A stretch of DNA of 64,000 nt, taken from contig UQQM01000010.1 of NCBI GenBank assembly GCA_900543205.1, positions 4,377 through 68,376 of the forward strand, in the 5' to 3' direction. How positions within the stretch are numbered: position 1 is the first letter of the stretch; each line of letters opens with the position of its first letter. Positions 44,401-51,244 of this stretch are shown piece by piece. This DNA is from an uncultured Bacteroides sp. (GTDB taxonomy: Bacteria > Bacteroidota > Bacteroidia > Bacteroidales > UBA932). The notes under the pieces were generated by a model. That model was not told the origin of the DNA and searched no databases. It saw only the letters and a program-made list of their open reading frames with translations. Position numbers and translations under genes: made by a program.

Positions 44401-45495
44401 GTCCCGGCGGTTGCCGTTGAGCATTCTCCGCTCTGCGGCCTCTGCCTTCCTGGCTTCCCTCCTTGAGTCTGGAGTTGCGCTGCCGCCATGGCCGTTCCTC
44501 CTGGAGCCGGGAGTTGCGCTGCCGCCATGACTGTTCAACAAGCCCGGCGCTTCGGAAGTTTCCAGCCCTGCGGATTCAGGACGGCTGCCGTTTCCGGCTG
44601 CCGCATCACCGTCATGGTCGTTCTCCTTGGAACCTGGTGTTGCGCTGTCGGCATAGCCGTTCCCTTTGGAGACGGGAGAGCCTGCCGGGATGCTGCCGGC
44701 AGACCTGATGTTTCCGCTGTCGGCAGTTCTGATGCGGCCCGTATCGGCAGCTATGATGCGCCCTGTGTCCACCGGCCTGACGCTTCCGCTGTCGGCGATT
44801 AACCTCCGCCGCCCCGTATCGATGACCTGCATGCGGCGGACGGCGTTCGTCCAGTCCTCGGCCGCGAGCCGCCCGTTGAAGCGCATGCGTTCGAAATCCA
44901 GCATCGCGAAAAGGGTGTCGGCGGGAGAAGAGTAGACAATATGCGGACGGCCGCGCAACACTATGCGCCCGAGGGCGAACTCCAGCGGCTCCGATGCGGT
45001 GCTGTCATCCTTTTCTTTCGCGGCAGGCAGACGGAAGATGTTCCAGTTCGCACTGCCGTCGGCATAGTTCTTGGCGAAAATGCGCGGCTTGTCGAGCACC
45101 AGCGACGGCAGCTTTACCGTCCCTGCCATCAACGCGCTCAGGTCCACCGAGACATGGAGCCCACGTATCGAGGCCAGCGTGTCGGCTCCCGGGCCGCGCC
45201 CCTGCCGCATCATGTAATAGCTGCTGTCCTCCTGGCTTTCGAAACGGCCGGAGGGATAGGTCAGTGAGAAATCACGGAAACCGACGTTCAGATAAGGAAA
45301 GCTGCGGAACACTGAAAGGCGGACTTCGCCGAAATCCACATCGGCGTCGACATACTCGGCGGCCAGCCTGTCAGCCAGCCGGGTGAGCACCCTCGGGCTC
45401 AGGATCACCTGGACCGCCACAAGCAGCAGGGCCCACACTCCGACCAGACAGAGCAGCACTTTCCAGACGGTCTTCATCTTCTTCTTTCCTGCCAT
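41404..45495 (-). CDS. Giant AsmA-family protein with a repeat-rich insertion
   Basis: A 1363-residue protein with one N-terminal membrane helix (about 10-32) and AsmA-like repeats through the rest: VDFGEVRLSVFRSFPYLNVGFRDFSL, LVLDKPRIFAKNYADGSANWNIF and the C-terminal AsmA_2 region near DLDTAMNIMTPSINGVIRISGDDLTL and VLKVDRYTLAMSGVQNLDASFKYHVSV. AsmA-like proteins form long grooves thought to move lipids between membranes. Residues about 226-347 are a Gly/Ser/Asp/Arg linker not seen in the fold. A charged tail follows about residue 1310. A near-consensus -7 box (TATATTTA) lies 27 bp upstream. Confidence 0.9.
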   Translation of the reverse strand: MAGKKKMKTVWKVLLCLVGVWALLLVAVQVILSPRVLTRLADRLAAEYVDADVDFGEVRLSVFRSFPYLNVGFRDFSLTYPSGRFESQEDSSYYMMRQGRGPGADTLASIRGLHVSVDLSALMAGTVKLPSLVLDKPRIFAKNYADGSANWNIFRLPAAKEKDDSTASEPLEFALGRIVLRGRPHIVYSSPADTLFAMLDFERMRFNGRLAAEDWTNAVRRMQVIDTGRRRLIADSGSVRPVDTGRIIAADTGRIRTADSGNIRSAGSIPAGSPVSKGNGYADSATPGSKENDHDGDAAAGNGSRPESAGLETSEAPGLLNSHGGSATPGSRRNGHGGSATPDSRREARKAEAAERRMLNGNRRDSLRKLRRARRNRVGVRVDSLLFAGRLPSDTLALKLDRLGAQMHHGHVDLDARATAWMGTVNYGRIALPVDFRAEVGVRKDSAATAIDILDCRARIAGIPLEASATVGLGDRLYLNGSASIDACRVGDVLGHFRRNLPKPLENIETDAEITLTATFDGYLNPSGGEIPDFDARLVIPRSTLGNRLFGLKHELALDTELHGSRSGVIDVKLNEFHVKGKALHLDVSGSVADILGGDPALYADAGLEVSLDTLSRYLKRRSGIELAGGLSASVNGSASLSQLDPYQLAQADISAKVKSTRLKVVSEKDSLRFWTDSLNLWLGAVGNTRDSSVAQGERMLALTASLDSTFFSLKDDMRLIGRDISLKAQNSAAVLDKSDSSSFYPFGGRLDIGFASLVGSDTSFVALSNSANIFKISPKSGSPDVPVLTLDSSSGRVIMRGPVNRIFVRNLDLDATAVMNSIERRRRARAFVDSLARRNPGVPMDSLFGRFRRTRGSRPVPEWLSEEDFRERDIRIDLGETFRGYMRDWDFDGSMSIGSAGVVSPYFPLRNRLSDVRASFNNNELRFDSFGLASGRSQLSLSGDLRGLRSALAGRGMLRLDMDLDAERLNLNELLAAWELGSRFEPEGLSDASLEIEDEEYQEMVVVDTLADSAEPDVSTLIVVPGNLVADLRLKASDVSYAKLKIDSMTADIAVRERCVQLTNTSLSSDIGDIGFEGFYSTRTKQDLKTGFDLELKDITAEKVIEMMPAVDSVMSMLKSFRGRLNCVVSATADLDTAMNIMTPSINGVIRISGDDLTLSESTAFEQIARKLMFKDRTGGHIDRMSVEGLISDNKIEVFPFVLKVDRYTLAMSGVQNLDASFKYHVSVIDSPLPFRVGIDLSGTFDDFKFRIGKPKYKSAAVPVFSEVIDDTRINLRESIQDIFRRGVDNAIRENRRNRFIEERRRELGYKSAVDQKLDSLSPEEKAVLEAGAEPAAGSAESRDNDGAEPSETGSVPAGEAE
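44455..44820 (-). repeat. Repeat-rich coding insertion inside the AsmA-like gene
   Basis: The segment encodes two runs of short imperfect repeats: D(T/S)G-R/S-x-I/V units (VDTGRIIAADTGRIRTADSG) and SHGGSATPGSRR / GHGGSATPDSRR units. It starts with MQVIDTG-like sequence and returns to the AsmA fold near RVDSLLFAGRLP. Length differences between strains are expected. Confidence 0.75.
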
Positions 45496-45726
45496 GATTC
45501 ACTGAACACTCAAAACGCATCTAAATATAGGGATTTTCCCTGTTAGGCAATCCACCTCCGTTCAGATGGATTTGCAATTCTGCCGCCCGCATCTTCTTGC
45601 ACCACTCCTGCGCGTATGTCGACGTCCTCTGGCTTACTCCGTGCAGCCTTCCGTTCTCCGCATGCGTCAGGCCTGTCCTGTGACCCCTGTCCAACTCACC
45701 AGCAGCCGCGCACTCTAACTGTTCTC

Positions 45727-45759
45727 CTTTTTCATCTCTTTTTCATCTCTTTTTCATCT
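45727..45759 (+). repeat. Triple 11-bp direct repeat
   Basis: CTTTTTCATCT occurs three times head to tail, followed by a CT-rich tract. On the minus strand it reads AGATGAAAAAG and lies about 230 bp upstream of the AsmA gene. Confidence 0.85.
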
Positions 45760-46036
45760 CTCTTTCTCTCTTTGTCCAACTTTTTTGGTACAGCTCATCG
45801 CCGTCATTGCCTGTCGTCTTGGAAGGTGTTTTTCCTGACAAGCTGCTTCTAGGGTATAATTGACATTTTCGGTTGGTGAGAAGCGGCCGCCGACAAACAG
45901 CTGCGACCATCCAGCCGCTGACGGAGCCCGGCCTCCGCCAGTAGGAACCACCGCGCAGCCCTATACTGCCGGCAGGCCGGCTTTCTTTGTAGCCGCAGTA
46001 CGGAAATTCGCTACGGCGTGATTTGCACCCGGACTT

Positions 46037-46193
46037 GCTTCGTGAAATTCATCGGCTACGGCCAAGGGCTCCCAAATGGCCTACAGGAGGGGCAAGTGCG
46101 TCTAATGGACAGAATTCCCTTCCATTAAGCTCACCCGGCTGCAATTGACGCGCCCCGACCGGGCATGGCCGTAGCCGATGAATTTCACGAAGC
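46037..46193. repeat. Perfect 27-bp inverted repeat pair, 103 bp apart
   Basis: The arm at 46037-46063 contains TTCGTGAAATTCATCGGCTA; its exact reverse complement is at 46167-46193. A 16-bp part of the arm recurs at 63966-63981. The pair could fold into a cruciform or mark the ends of a small element. Confidence 0.85.
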
Positions 46194-46292
46194 GGGGCCT
46201 AGTCGACAAAATTCGGTCATCTGGACATTTGGTAGGATGAAATGAGCCTAAAAAATTTCTAATGGACAAAAAGTAGGATGGAAAGGCAAAAG

Positions 46293-46372
46293 TCAAGCAC
46301 GGAGCGAGCCTCTCCAACGGGCTCGGCGCAGTGCTTGATTTTTAGCCGCCGGAGGTCGTATATTCCGGCGGC
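46293..46372. terminator. Two strong hairpins flanking the transposase remnant
   Basis: First hairpin: TCAAGCAC (46293) with GTGCTTGA (46331), further GC pairing inside, followed by TTTTT on the + strand. Second: GCCGCCGGA (46345) with TCCGGCGGC (46364). They lie just past the remnant's stop codon and may be its terminator or part of an insertion-sequence end. Confidence 0.5.
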
Positions 46373-46382
46373 GGTGCCGGTG

Positions 46383-46634
46383 TCAATAATGTCTTCTGAT
46401 GTATTCGTCCAGCAACTTTTCCCGGTGTTCCCGACTTATTCCGCTATGGACTCTGACCTTCGTCTTGAGGTCGGAGAAGAGCCCCTCAAGGGCGTTGTTG
46501 GTGTTGGGGAGGCCAGTCTCAGGATAGTCGTAGAAAGTCCACAGGAGAGGCATGTTGCACTTGACCTCAGATAGGCGCTCCGCTGTCCTTGCGACCGTCG
46601 CTTCCGGACGGATGGAAAACAAGAATTGCGGCAA
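46383..46634 (-). pseudogene. Transposase C-terminal remnant (MULE-like, IS256/IS1249-type)
   Basis: About 83 residues are open with no proper start and a stop just upstream. PNTNNALEGLFSDLKTKVRVHSG resembles the conserved C-terminal catalytic region (NTNN-x-EG-x-FS-x-LK) of transposases of the MULE/IS1249 kind; REHREKLLDEYIRRHY would be the natural end. The N-terminal catalytic part is missing. The truncated end lies about 35 bp from the 3' end of tRNA-His, a common site for element integration or decay. Confidence 0.6.
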
Positions 46635-46668
46635 CTGACAGATTCATTGCCAATCGCCGCAATTTCGG

Positions 46669-46745
46669 TGGGGTGCGATGTGGGGCTCGAACCCACGACA
46701 CCTAGAACCACAATCTAGTGCTCTACCAACTGAACTAATCGCACC
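46669..46745 (-). tRNA. tRNA-His(GTG)
   Basis: The minus strand folds into a full cloverleaf with anticodon loop TTGTGGT (anticodon GTG) on a CTAGA/TCTAG stem, T arm GTGGGTTCGAGCCCCAC and a 7-bp acceptor GTGCGAT/ATCGCAC. It has the histidine-specific extra G(-1) at 46745 paired with C73, and CCA is encoded (46671-46669). A -7 box lies 13 bp upstream. Confidence 0.96.
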
Positions 46746-46757
46746 GTGTTGGGTTTG

Positions 46758-46765
46758 CAAAGATA
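46758..46765 (-). promoter_or_regulatory. Bacteroidetes -7 box for tRNA-His
   Basis: TATCTTTG on the minus strand, exact to TAnnTTTG, ends 12 nt before G(-1). Confidence 0.6.
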
Positions 46766-46808
46766 CGAAGAAAAATCTTCCCTGCAAGATTTTATCACAA
46801 TTTTATAC

Positions 46809-46816
46809 TATCTTTG
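46809..46816 (+). promoter_or_regulatory. Bacteroidetes -7 box for the carboxyltransferase gene
   Basis: TATCTTTG, exact to TAnnTTTG, 30 bp before the ATG at 46846; divergent from the tRNA promoter. Confidence 0.6.
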
Positions 46817-46845
46817 TACGATTTACGGAAAAATTTCAGCTGACT

Positions 46846-48630
46846 ATGGCAAAAGAAATAAAATTCTCCCTTGTCTACAGGGACATGTGGCAGTCCTCTG
46901 GCAAATATCAGCCGAGGGTTGACCAGCTCGTCAGAGTCGCACCCGCCATCATCGACATGGGCTGTTTCGACCGCGTCGAGACCAATGGCGGAGCGTTCGA
47001 ACAGGTGAACCTCCTCTACGGAGAGAACCCCAACATCTCCGTGCGCAAGTGGACCGCCCCCTTCCACAAGGTCGGCATCCAGACCCACATGCTCGAAAGA
47101 GGACTCAACGCCCTGCGCATGAATCCGGTTCCGGCCGACGTGCGCGAACTCATGTTCAAGGTGAAGAAGGCCCAGGGCACCGACATAGCAAGGTCGTTCT
47201 GCGGCCTCAACGACCACCGCAACCTCAAACTCTCGATAGAATACGCCAAGAAGGCGGGAATGATTTCGCAGGCGGCGCTCTCCATCACCCACTCCCCCGT
47301 CCACACCGTGGAATACTACCTCGGAGTGGTGGAGAAGCTCGTGGAGTACGGAGCCGATGAAATCTGCCTCAAGGACATGGCCGGAATCGGCCGCCCGACC
47401 TTCCTCGCCGAACTCACGAGGGACATCAAGAAGAAGCATCCCGGCATCAAGATCCAGTATCACGGCCACTGCGGCCCCGGATTCTCCCCCGCCTCGATGC
47501 TCGAAGTGGCCAGGGCCGGCGCCGACTATGTTGACGTGGCCGTGGAGCCGCTCGCATGGGGCAAGGTACATCCCGATGTCATCACCATTCAGCAGATGCT
47601 GCGCGCCGACGGCTTCCTCGTCAAGGACATCAACATGGACGCCTACATGGAGGTGCGCCGTCTGACCCAGGAGTTCATAGACGACTTCCTCGGATACTGG
47701 ATCAACTCTTCGAACTCGCAGATGACCTCCCTGCTCGTAGGCTGCGGCCTGCCCGGAGGAATGATGGGCTCGATGATGGCCGACCTCAAGGGCTTCAAGG
47801 CCGCAATCAACGCTTCCGAGCGCGCGAACGGCAAGCCCGAGAGTTCGCTCGACACGCTGATGGTCAAGCTCTTCAACGAGGTCGAGTACGTATGGCCCCG
47901 TTTAGGATATCCCCCGCTCGTGACGCCTTTCAGCCAGTATGTGAAGAACACCGCGCTGATGAACCTGCTCGCCATGAGCCAGAACAAGCCCCGTTTCAGC
48001 ACCATCGACAAGGACACCTGGAACATGATACTCGGAAAGATGGGAAGGCTGCCCGGCAAGCTCGCTCCCGAAATCGTGGAGCTCGCGAAGGAGAAAGGCA
48101 TGGAGTTCTTCGACGGCAACCCCCAGGACGAATATCCGGACGAACTGCCAAAGTTCCGCCAGATGATGAAGGACGAAGGCTGGGACTGCGGCCAGGACGA
48201 CGAGGAGCTTTTCGAGCTCGCAATGCACGAGAGGCAGTACCGCGACTACAAGAGCGGAGTCGCCAAGGAGAGGTTCAACAAGGAGCTTGAGGAGCTCAGG
48301 GCCAAAGCCGGCGCACCCATAATCGTGAAGCGCCCCGTGGTCGAGATGCCCGAGTTCGACATCGACAAGCTCGTGGAGAAATATCCCAAGGCCACTCCCC
48401 TTCAGGCTCCCGCAAAGGGCAAGATGCTCTGGCAGATAGACGTGACCGACGAGTCCAAGGCGCCCGTGGCCGGCACCAAGGTGAAGACCGGCAAGCCCTG
48501 CGGCTACGTCCAGACCTACTACGGCATGGAGGAGATCAATACGGCCGTGGACGGACGCATAGTAGCGGTCACCGCGCCCCAGGGCAAGGATGTCGTCAAG
48601 GGCGAAATCGTAGCCTTCGTCGTGGAATAG
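46846..48630 (+). CDS. PycB/OadA-like carboxyltransferase with a lysine-less biotinyl-like domain
   Basis: ATG at 46846 gives 594 residues; the frame extends upstream across the tRNA, which is rejected. The carboxyltransferase TIM barrel is intact: Asp13 in VYRDMWQSS, Lys176 in CLKDMAG, and His206/His208 in YHGHCGPG as metal ligands. The conserved PYC_OADA domain follows (to about 450), then an acidic linker and a C-terminal biotinyl-type fold. There the usual AMKM motif is replaced by YYGMEEIN (558-565), so the biotin lysine is absent. Expected chemistry is carboxyl transfer to or from pyruvate/oxaloacetate using a biotin carrier encoded elsewhere. Confidence 0.87.
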   Translation: MAKEIKFSLVYRDMWQSSGKYQPRVDQLVRVAPAIIDMGCFDRVETNGGAFEQVNLLYGENPNISVRKWTAPFHKVGIQTHMLERGLNALRMNPVPADVRELMFKVKKAQGTDIARSFCGLNDHRNLKLSIEYAKKAGMISQAALSITHSPVHTVEYYLGVVEKLVEYGADEICLKDMAGIGRPTFLAELTRDIKKKHPGIKIQYHGHCGPGFSPASMLEVARAGADYVDVAVEPLAWGKVHPDVITIQQMLRADGFLVKDINMDAYMEVRRLTQEFIDDFLGYWINSSNSQMTSLLVGCGLPGGMMGSMMADLKGFKAAINASERANGKPESSLDTLMVKLFNEVEYVWPRLGYPPLVTPFSQYVKNTALMNLLAMSQNKPRFSTIDKDTWNMILGKMGRLPGKLAPEIVELAKEKGMEFFDGNPQDEYPDELPKFRQMMKDEGWDCGQDDEELFELAMHERQYRDYKSGVAKERFNKELEELRAKAGAPIIVKRPVVEMPEFDIDKLVEKYPKATPLQAPAKGKMLWQIDVTDESKAPVAGTKVKTGKPCGYVQTYYGMEEINTAVDGRIVAVTAPQGKDVVKGEIVAFVVE

Positions 48631-48654
48631 ACGGCGCACGCCGCTGCATATAGG

Positions 48655-48783
48655 AAAAGAGGGTGACCCAAAAGGTTTAATATCTCTTTGAGAATCGAAT
48701 ATTCGGAAGAGGACCTGAGGTTGACCTCACGGAAAAACGATGAAAAAGGGGATGACTTTTACTTTTGAGTCACCCCCTTTTTT
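48655..48783. repeat. Inverted-repeat element (MITE-like) serving as bidirectional terminator
   Basis: GGGTGACCCAAAAG (48661-48674) and CTTTTGAGTCACCC (48762-48775) form imperfect terminal inverted repeats, 13 of 14 matched, bounding about 115 bp. A-rich and T-rich runs flank them, and on the + strand the right arm ends in TTTTTT. The element fills the gap between the convergent carboxyltransferase gene and fimbrial operon. A further inverted repeat (GAGGT/ACCTC near 48716) lies inside. Confidence 0.65.
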
Positions 48784-48852
48784 ATTAAAGCCTGCCGGCC
48801 GGCATGGCTGTTCAGGTGCACAGTCTCAGGAAATGACGCACCAGGGAATGGG

Positions 48853-51237
48853 CTACGGCTCGCCGGCGTAGCGGACACAGCGGACCGGGGCGGCGCTGGT
48901 GCGGTTGGCGGAACCAGCCGTATACTGCAGATAATTTCCGCCCTCACTGATACGGTTGGAAGTCCTGTGCTTGTCCGGACGTATGCGCGCATCGTGATAG
49001 TCACCTAACGTGCCGACGCTCTGCCAGGGATGTCCCTTGTCGGGCACACCGGCGTCATAGCCTTTCCAACCCGCAAAGGGGAAGTAGATTTCCTCGTCAA
49101 GGCCATTTCCGCGGATGGTCACCCCATAAGCGGAGATCTCATATCCACCATATCCTGAACGGGCATAGTTAAACAGCATTTCAAGCTCATCTCCCGGAAC
49201 CTTGTAGCCGTAGGGACAGGGGTCGTAGACGGTCTTCGTGTCCGTCCCCCAGAGCTGGTCTATCTCGTAATAGAGCCAGTCGAAGGCATAGTCCGGCCCC
49301 TGGATGTTCTGGTCCATCAGGAGCATGGGGTTCCTCGCGCTGTCCTCTATGGTGTTCCGGTCGGACGAGAACTCCGACACATAATTGACCGGCTCGCCGT
49401 TGGGCCCGTAGAACTCTATCGTCTCCATGCTCTTCATACTGAAATCCGCAGCCGGCGGACGGGGAGAAGGATCCTTGCGGCCCCACTGGTAATACAGGCC
49501 GTAGGTCGCCAGCGGGTTGTTTTCCGGCTGGGCGGTATTGGCTCCCAGATTCATGTTGAGCAGGGAGAACTCCCGTGTACCATTATTGAATTTCACATCC
49601 TTAGCCTCCTGGGTGATCCATATCAGCCATGACCACAGGATGTTGCCTGCCGCGTCGTGGACGGCTATCACCGCGTTGGCCTGCAGAGGATTGGTCTCGG
49701 CATAGCACTGCTCGTTGAGCTCAAAGCGCACATGACCGTCGATGAGCTCCACATTGCGTATCGTGTTGGCCCGGGTCTGGAAGAGTATGCTCGCGGATAC
49801 GGGCCTCAGTTCCGCCGTTCCATCGGGATAGAGGTCCCTGTTCGCCACGTTCAGCAGCCCCTTGTCGCCGTTGCCGGCCTGCATGGCGTTGAAGAAATAG
49901 CCGCTGCAGGCAGGCTCGCCTGGGGAGTCGACGTCGTCGAGGGGGTTGATAAGATAGCAGTTGGCAGTCTCGAAGCGGCCCTGGGCTACATTCCAGGGCG
50001 ACAGGTCCCTGAATTTCTTGTCGTCGTCGTTCTTGATGAACACCGCAAGTTCGCCGTCCGTGTTCACCTCCACGTTGATATTGTATATCTTGCCCGCTTC
50101 CAGCAATTTCCTCTCGGTGCCGCCGGATTCGGTGTGGCTGACCGGTATCTCGAGTCCGAAGATACCGGCATCGGTATGAATCTCGAACTTGGTGGCGACA
50201 TCGGGACGCACGAGGATGTAGCCGAGATAGATTTCACCGTCGATGCTGCCGTTTATGTCATCCACCATGGATACGGGGAAGCTGACCGTCTCGCCGCTCT
50301 CACCGTCGATAGGGGTCGTGATGATGTTCATGTCGGCAGGGTCGGCCCATGAGCCGTCGACGACCTCGCCGAAGGTGCCGGGTTCTTCAGGAAGCCTTAC
50401 CGTCACCGTGGTGGGCTGGTCGGGGAATACGACGTTGCGGACCTCGCCCCACGAAAGCAGGCTGAGGTCTATGCTGTCGCAGCTGATGTAGATTCTGACG
50501 GCGGAAAGATAATGCCTGAAGGTGAAATAATTGGAGTATTCGGACTCCTTGTGGCCGAAAGGCGGGGCAGCCGTCGCTTCTCCTTTGCGGAACGCCTTGC
50601 TGATGCGCATGCCCTCCCTCATGTCGCTGACCATGATGTCGGTCTGCCCGTCAAGCTTCCCGAGGAAAGTTATGCCGGTGGAACTTTCGTCGCTATAGAA
50701 GTTGTCCGCGAAGTCAGGGTCGCTGAATTTGGCGGTCGAAGATGCCTGGCCGTTCTCCTCCCGGGGAAGCACGCAGGTGCGGGGGTACCAGCCGACCATC
50801 CTGGTCTTGTAGAAGGCCGTGTCAGGATCGGCCGTGTCAGGAGCGTCTATCTCTATCTCATAATGCTGGCTGGGAGTGAAAGCCGTACTCCTGAGCGCCT
50901 GTCCGGCCGCAGTGAGGTCCGACGGGGCATAGACCGAGGCCTCCACTATGCCGGCTTCCGACAGCGGGGGATAGGCTGAACCGGCATCGTATGGCAGGGA
51001 GTCATCGATTCTTATGAAGTTCGCATCGAGGGTCATGGCCGAGGTCGACCAGATCAGCGACTTCGATGCCGGGAAGGAAGAGGACGCATCGGTGCCGGTA
51101 TAGCAGAGCACGTCCATAGCGGAACCCGGACCGCCACCGGACGGAGCGGGAAGTGGAAGCGTCCTTTCCGCGCATGCCGAAACCAGCAGCAGCGCGGAAA
51201 ATGCCATATATGTTATGCCATGTCTCATTTCTCTCAT
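48853..51237 (-). CDS. Large fimbrial-operon lipoprotein with FISUMP-like module, probable tip subunit
   Basis: A 794-residue lipoprotein with lipobox LLLVSAC (Cys22 from the first Met, Cys19 from the fourth). The N-terminal part resembles fimbrillin subunits (DIMVSDMREGMRI after an export signal). The C-terminal part has the Bacteroidetes FISUMP-like pattern: TANCYLINP, ILWSWLIWIT, LNMNLGANTA, YGLYYQWGRKDPSP, YDPCPYGYKVP and PVRCVRYAGE. Being last in the operon and large fits a tip adhesin (as FimE/Mfa5-like genes), by inference. Confidence 0.82.
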   Translation of the reverse strand: MREMRHGITYMAFSALLLVSACAERTLPLPAPSGGGPGSAMDVLCYTGTDASSSFPASKSLIWSTSAMTLDANFIRIDDSLPYDAGSAYPPLSEAGIVEASVYAPSDLTAAGQALRSTAFTPSQHYEIEIDAPDTADPDTAFYKTRMVGWYPRTCVLPREENGQASSTAKFSDPDFADNFYSDESSTGITFLGKLDGQTDIMVSDMREGMRISKAFRKGEATAAPPFGHKESEYSNYFTFRHYLSAVRIYISCDSIDLSLLSWGEVRNVVFPDQPTTVTVRLPEEPGTFGEVVDGSWADPADMNIITTPIDGESGETVSFPVSMVDDINGSIDGEIYLGYILVRPDVATKFEIHTDAGIFGLEIPVSHTESGGTERKLLEAGKIYNINVEVNTDGELAVFIKNDDDKKFRDLSPWNVAQGRFETANCYLINPLDDVDSPGEPACSGYFFNAMQAGNGDKGLLNVANRDLYPDGTAELRPVSASILFQTRANTIRNVELIDGHVRFELNEQCYAETNPLQANAVIAVHDAAGNILWSWLIWITQEAKDVKFNNGTREFSLLNMNLGANTAQPENNPLATYGLYYQWGRKDPSPRPPAADFSMKSMETIEFYGPNGEPVNYVSEFSSDRNTIEDSARNPMLLMDQNIQGPDYAFDWLYYEIDQLWGTDTKTVYDPCPYGYKVPGDELEMLFNYARSGYGGYEISAYGVTIRGNGLDEEIYFPFAGWKGYDAGVPDKGHPWQSVGTLGDYHDARIRPDKHRTSNRISEGGNYLQYTAGSANRTSAAPVRCVRYAGEP

Positions 51238-51244
51238 ATTTCAA

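Larger units (their letters stand above)
45496..46382 (+). other. Repeat-rich gene desert between the AsmA gene and a transposase remnant
   Basis: No conserved protein is seen on either strand across about 890 bp. The region holds a triple 11-bp repeat, a 27-bp inverted repeat pair, two strong hairpins and an imperfect repeat (GGACATTTGGTAGGATGAAA / GGACAAAAAGTAGGATGGAAA near 46223 and 46264) that may mark an insertion-sequence end. It has the look of decayed mobile DNA. Confidence 0.6.

Noticed and set aside
46678..46845. Upstream extension of the carboxyltransferase by 56 codons.
   Set aside because: It would read through the antisense of tRNA-His and past both promoter boxes; the family starts at the MAKEIKFSLVYRD segment.
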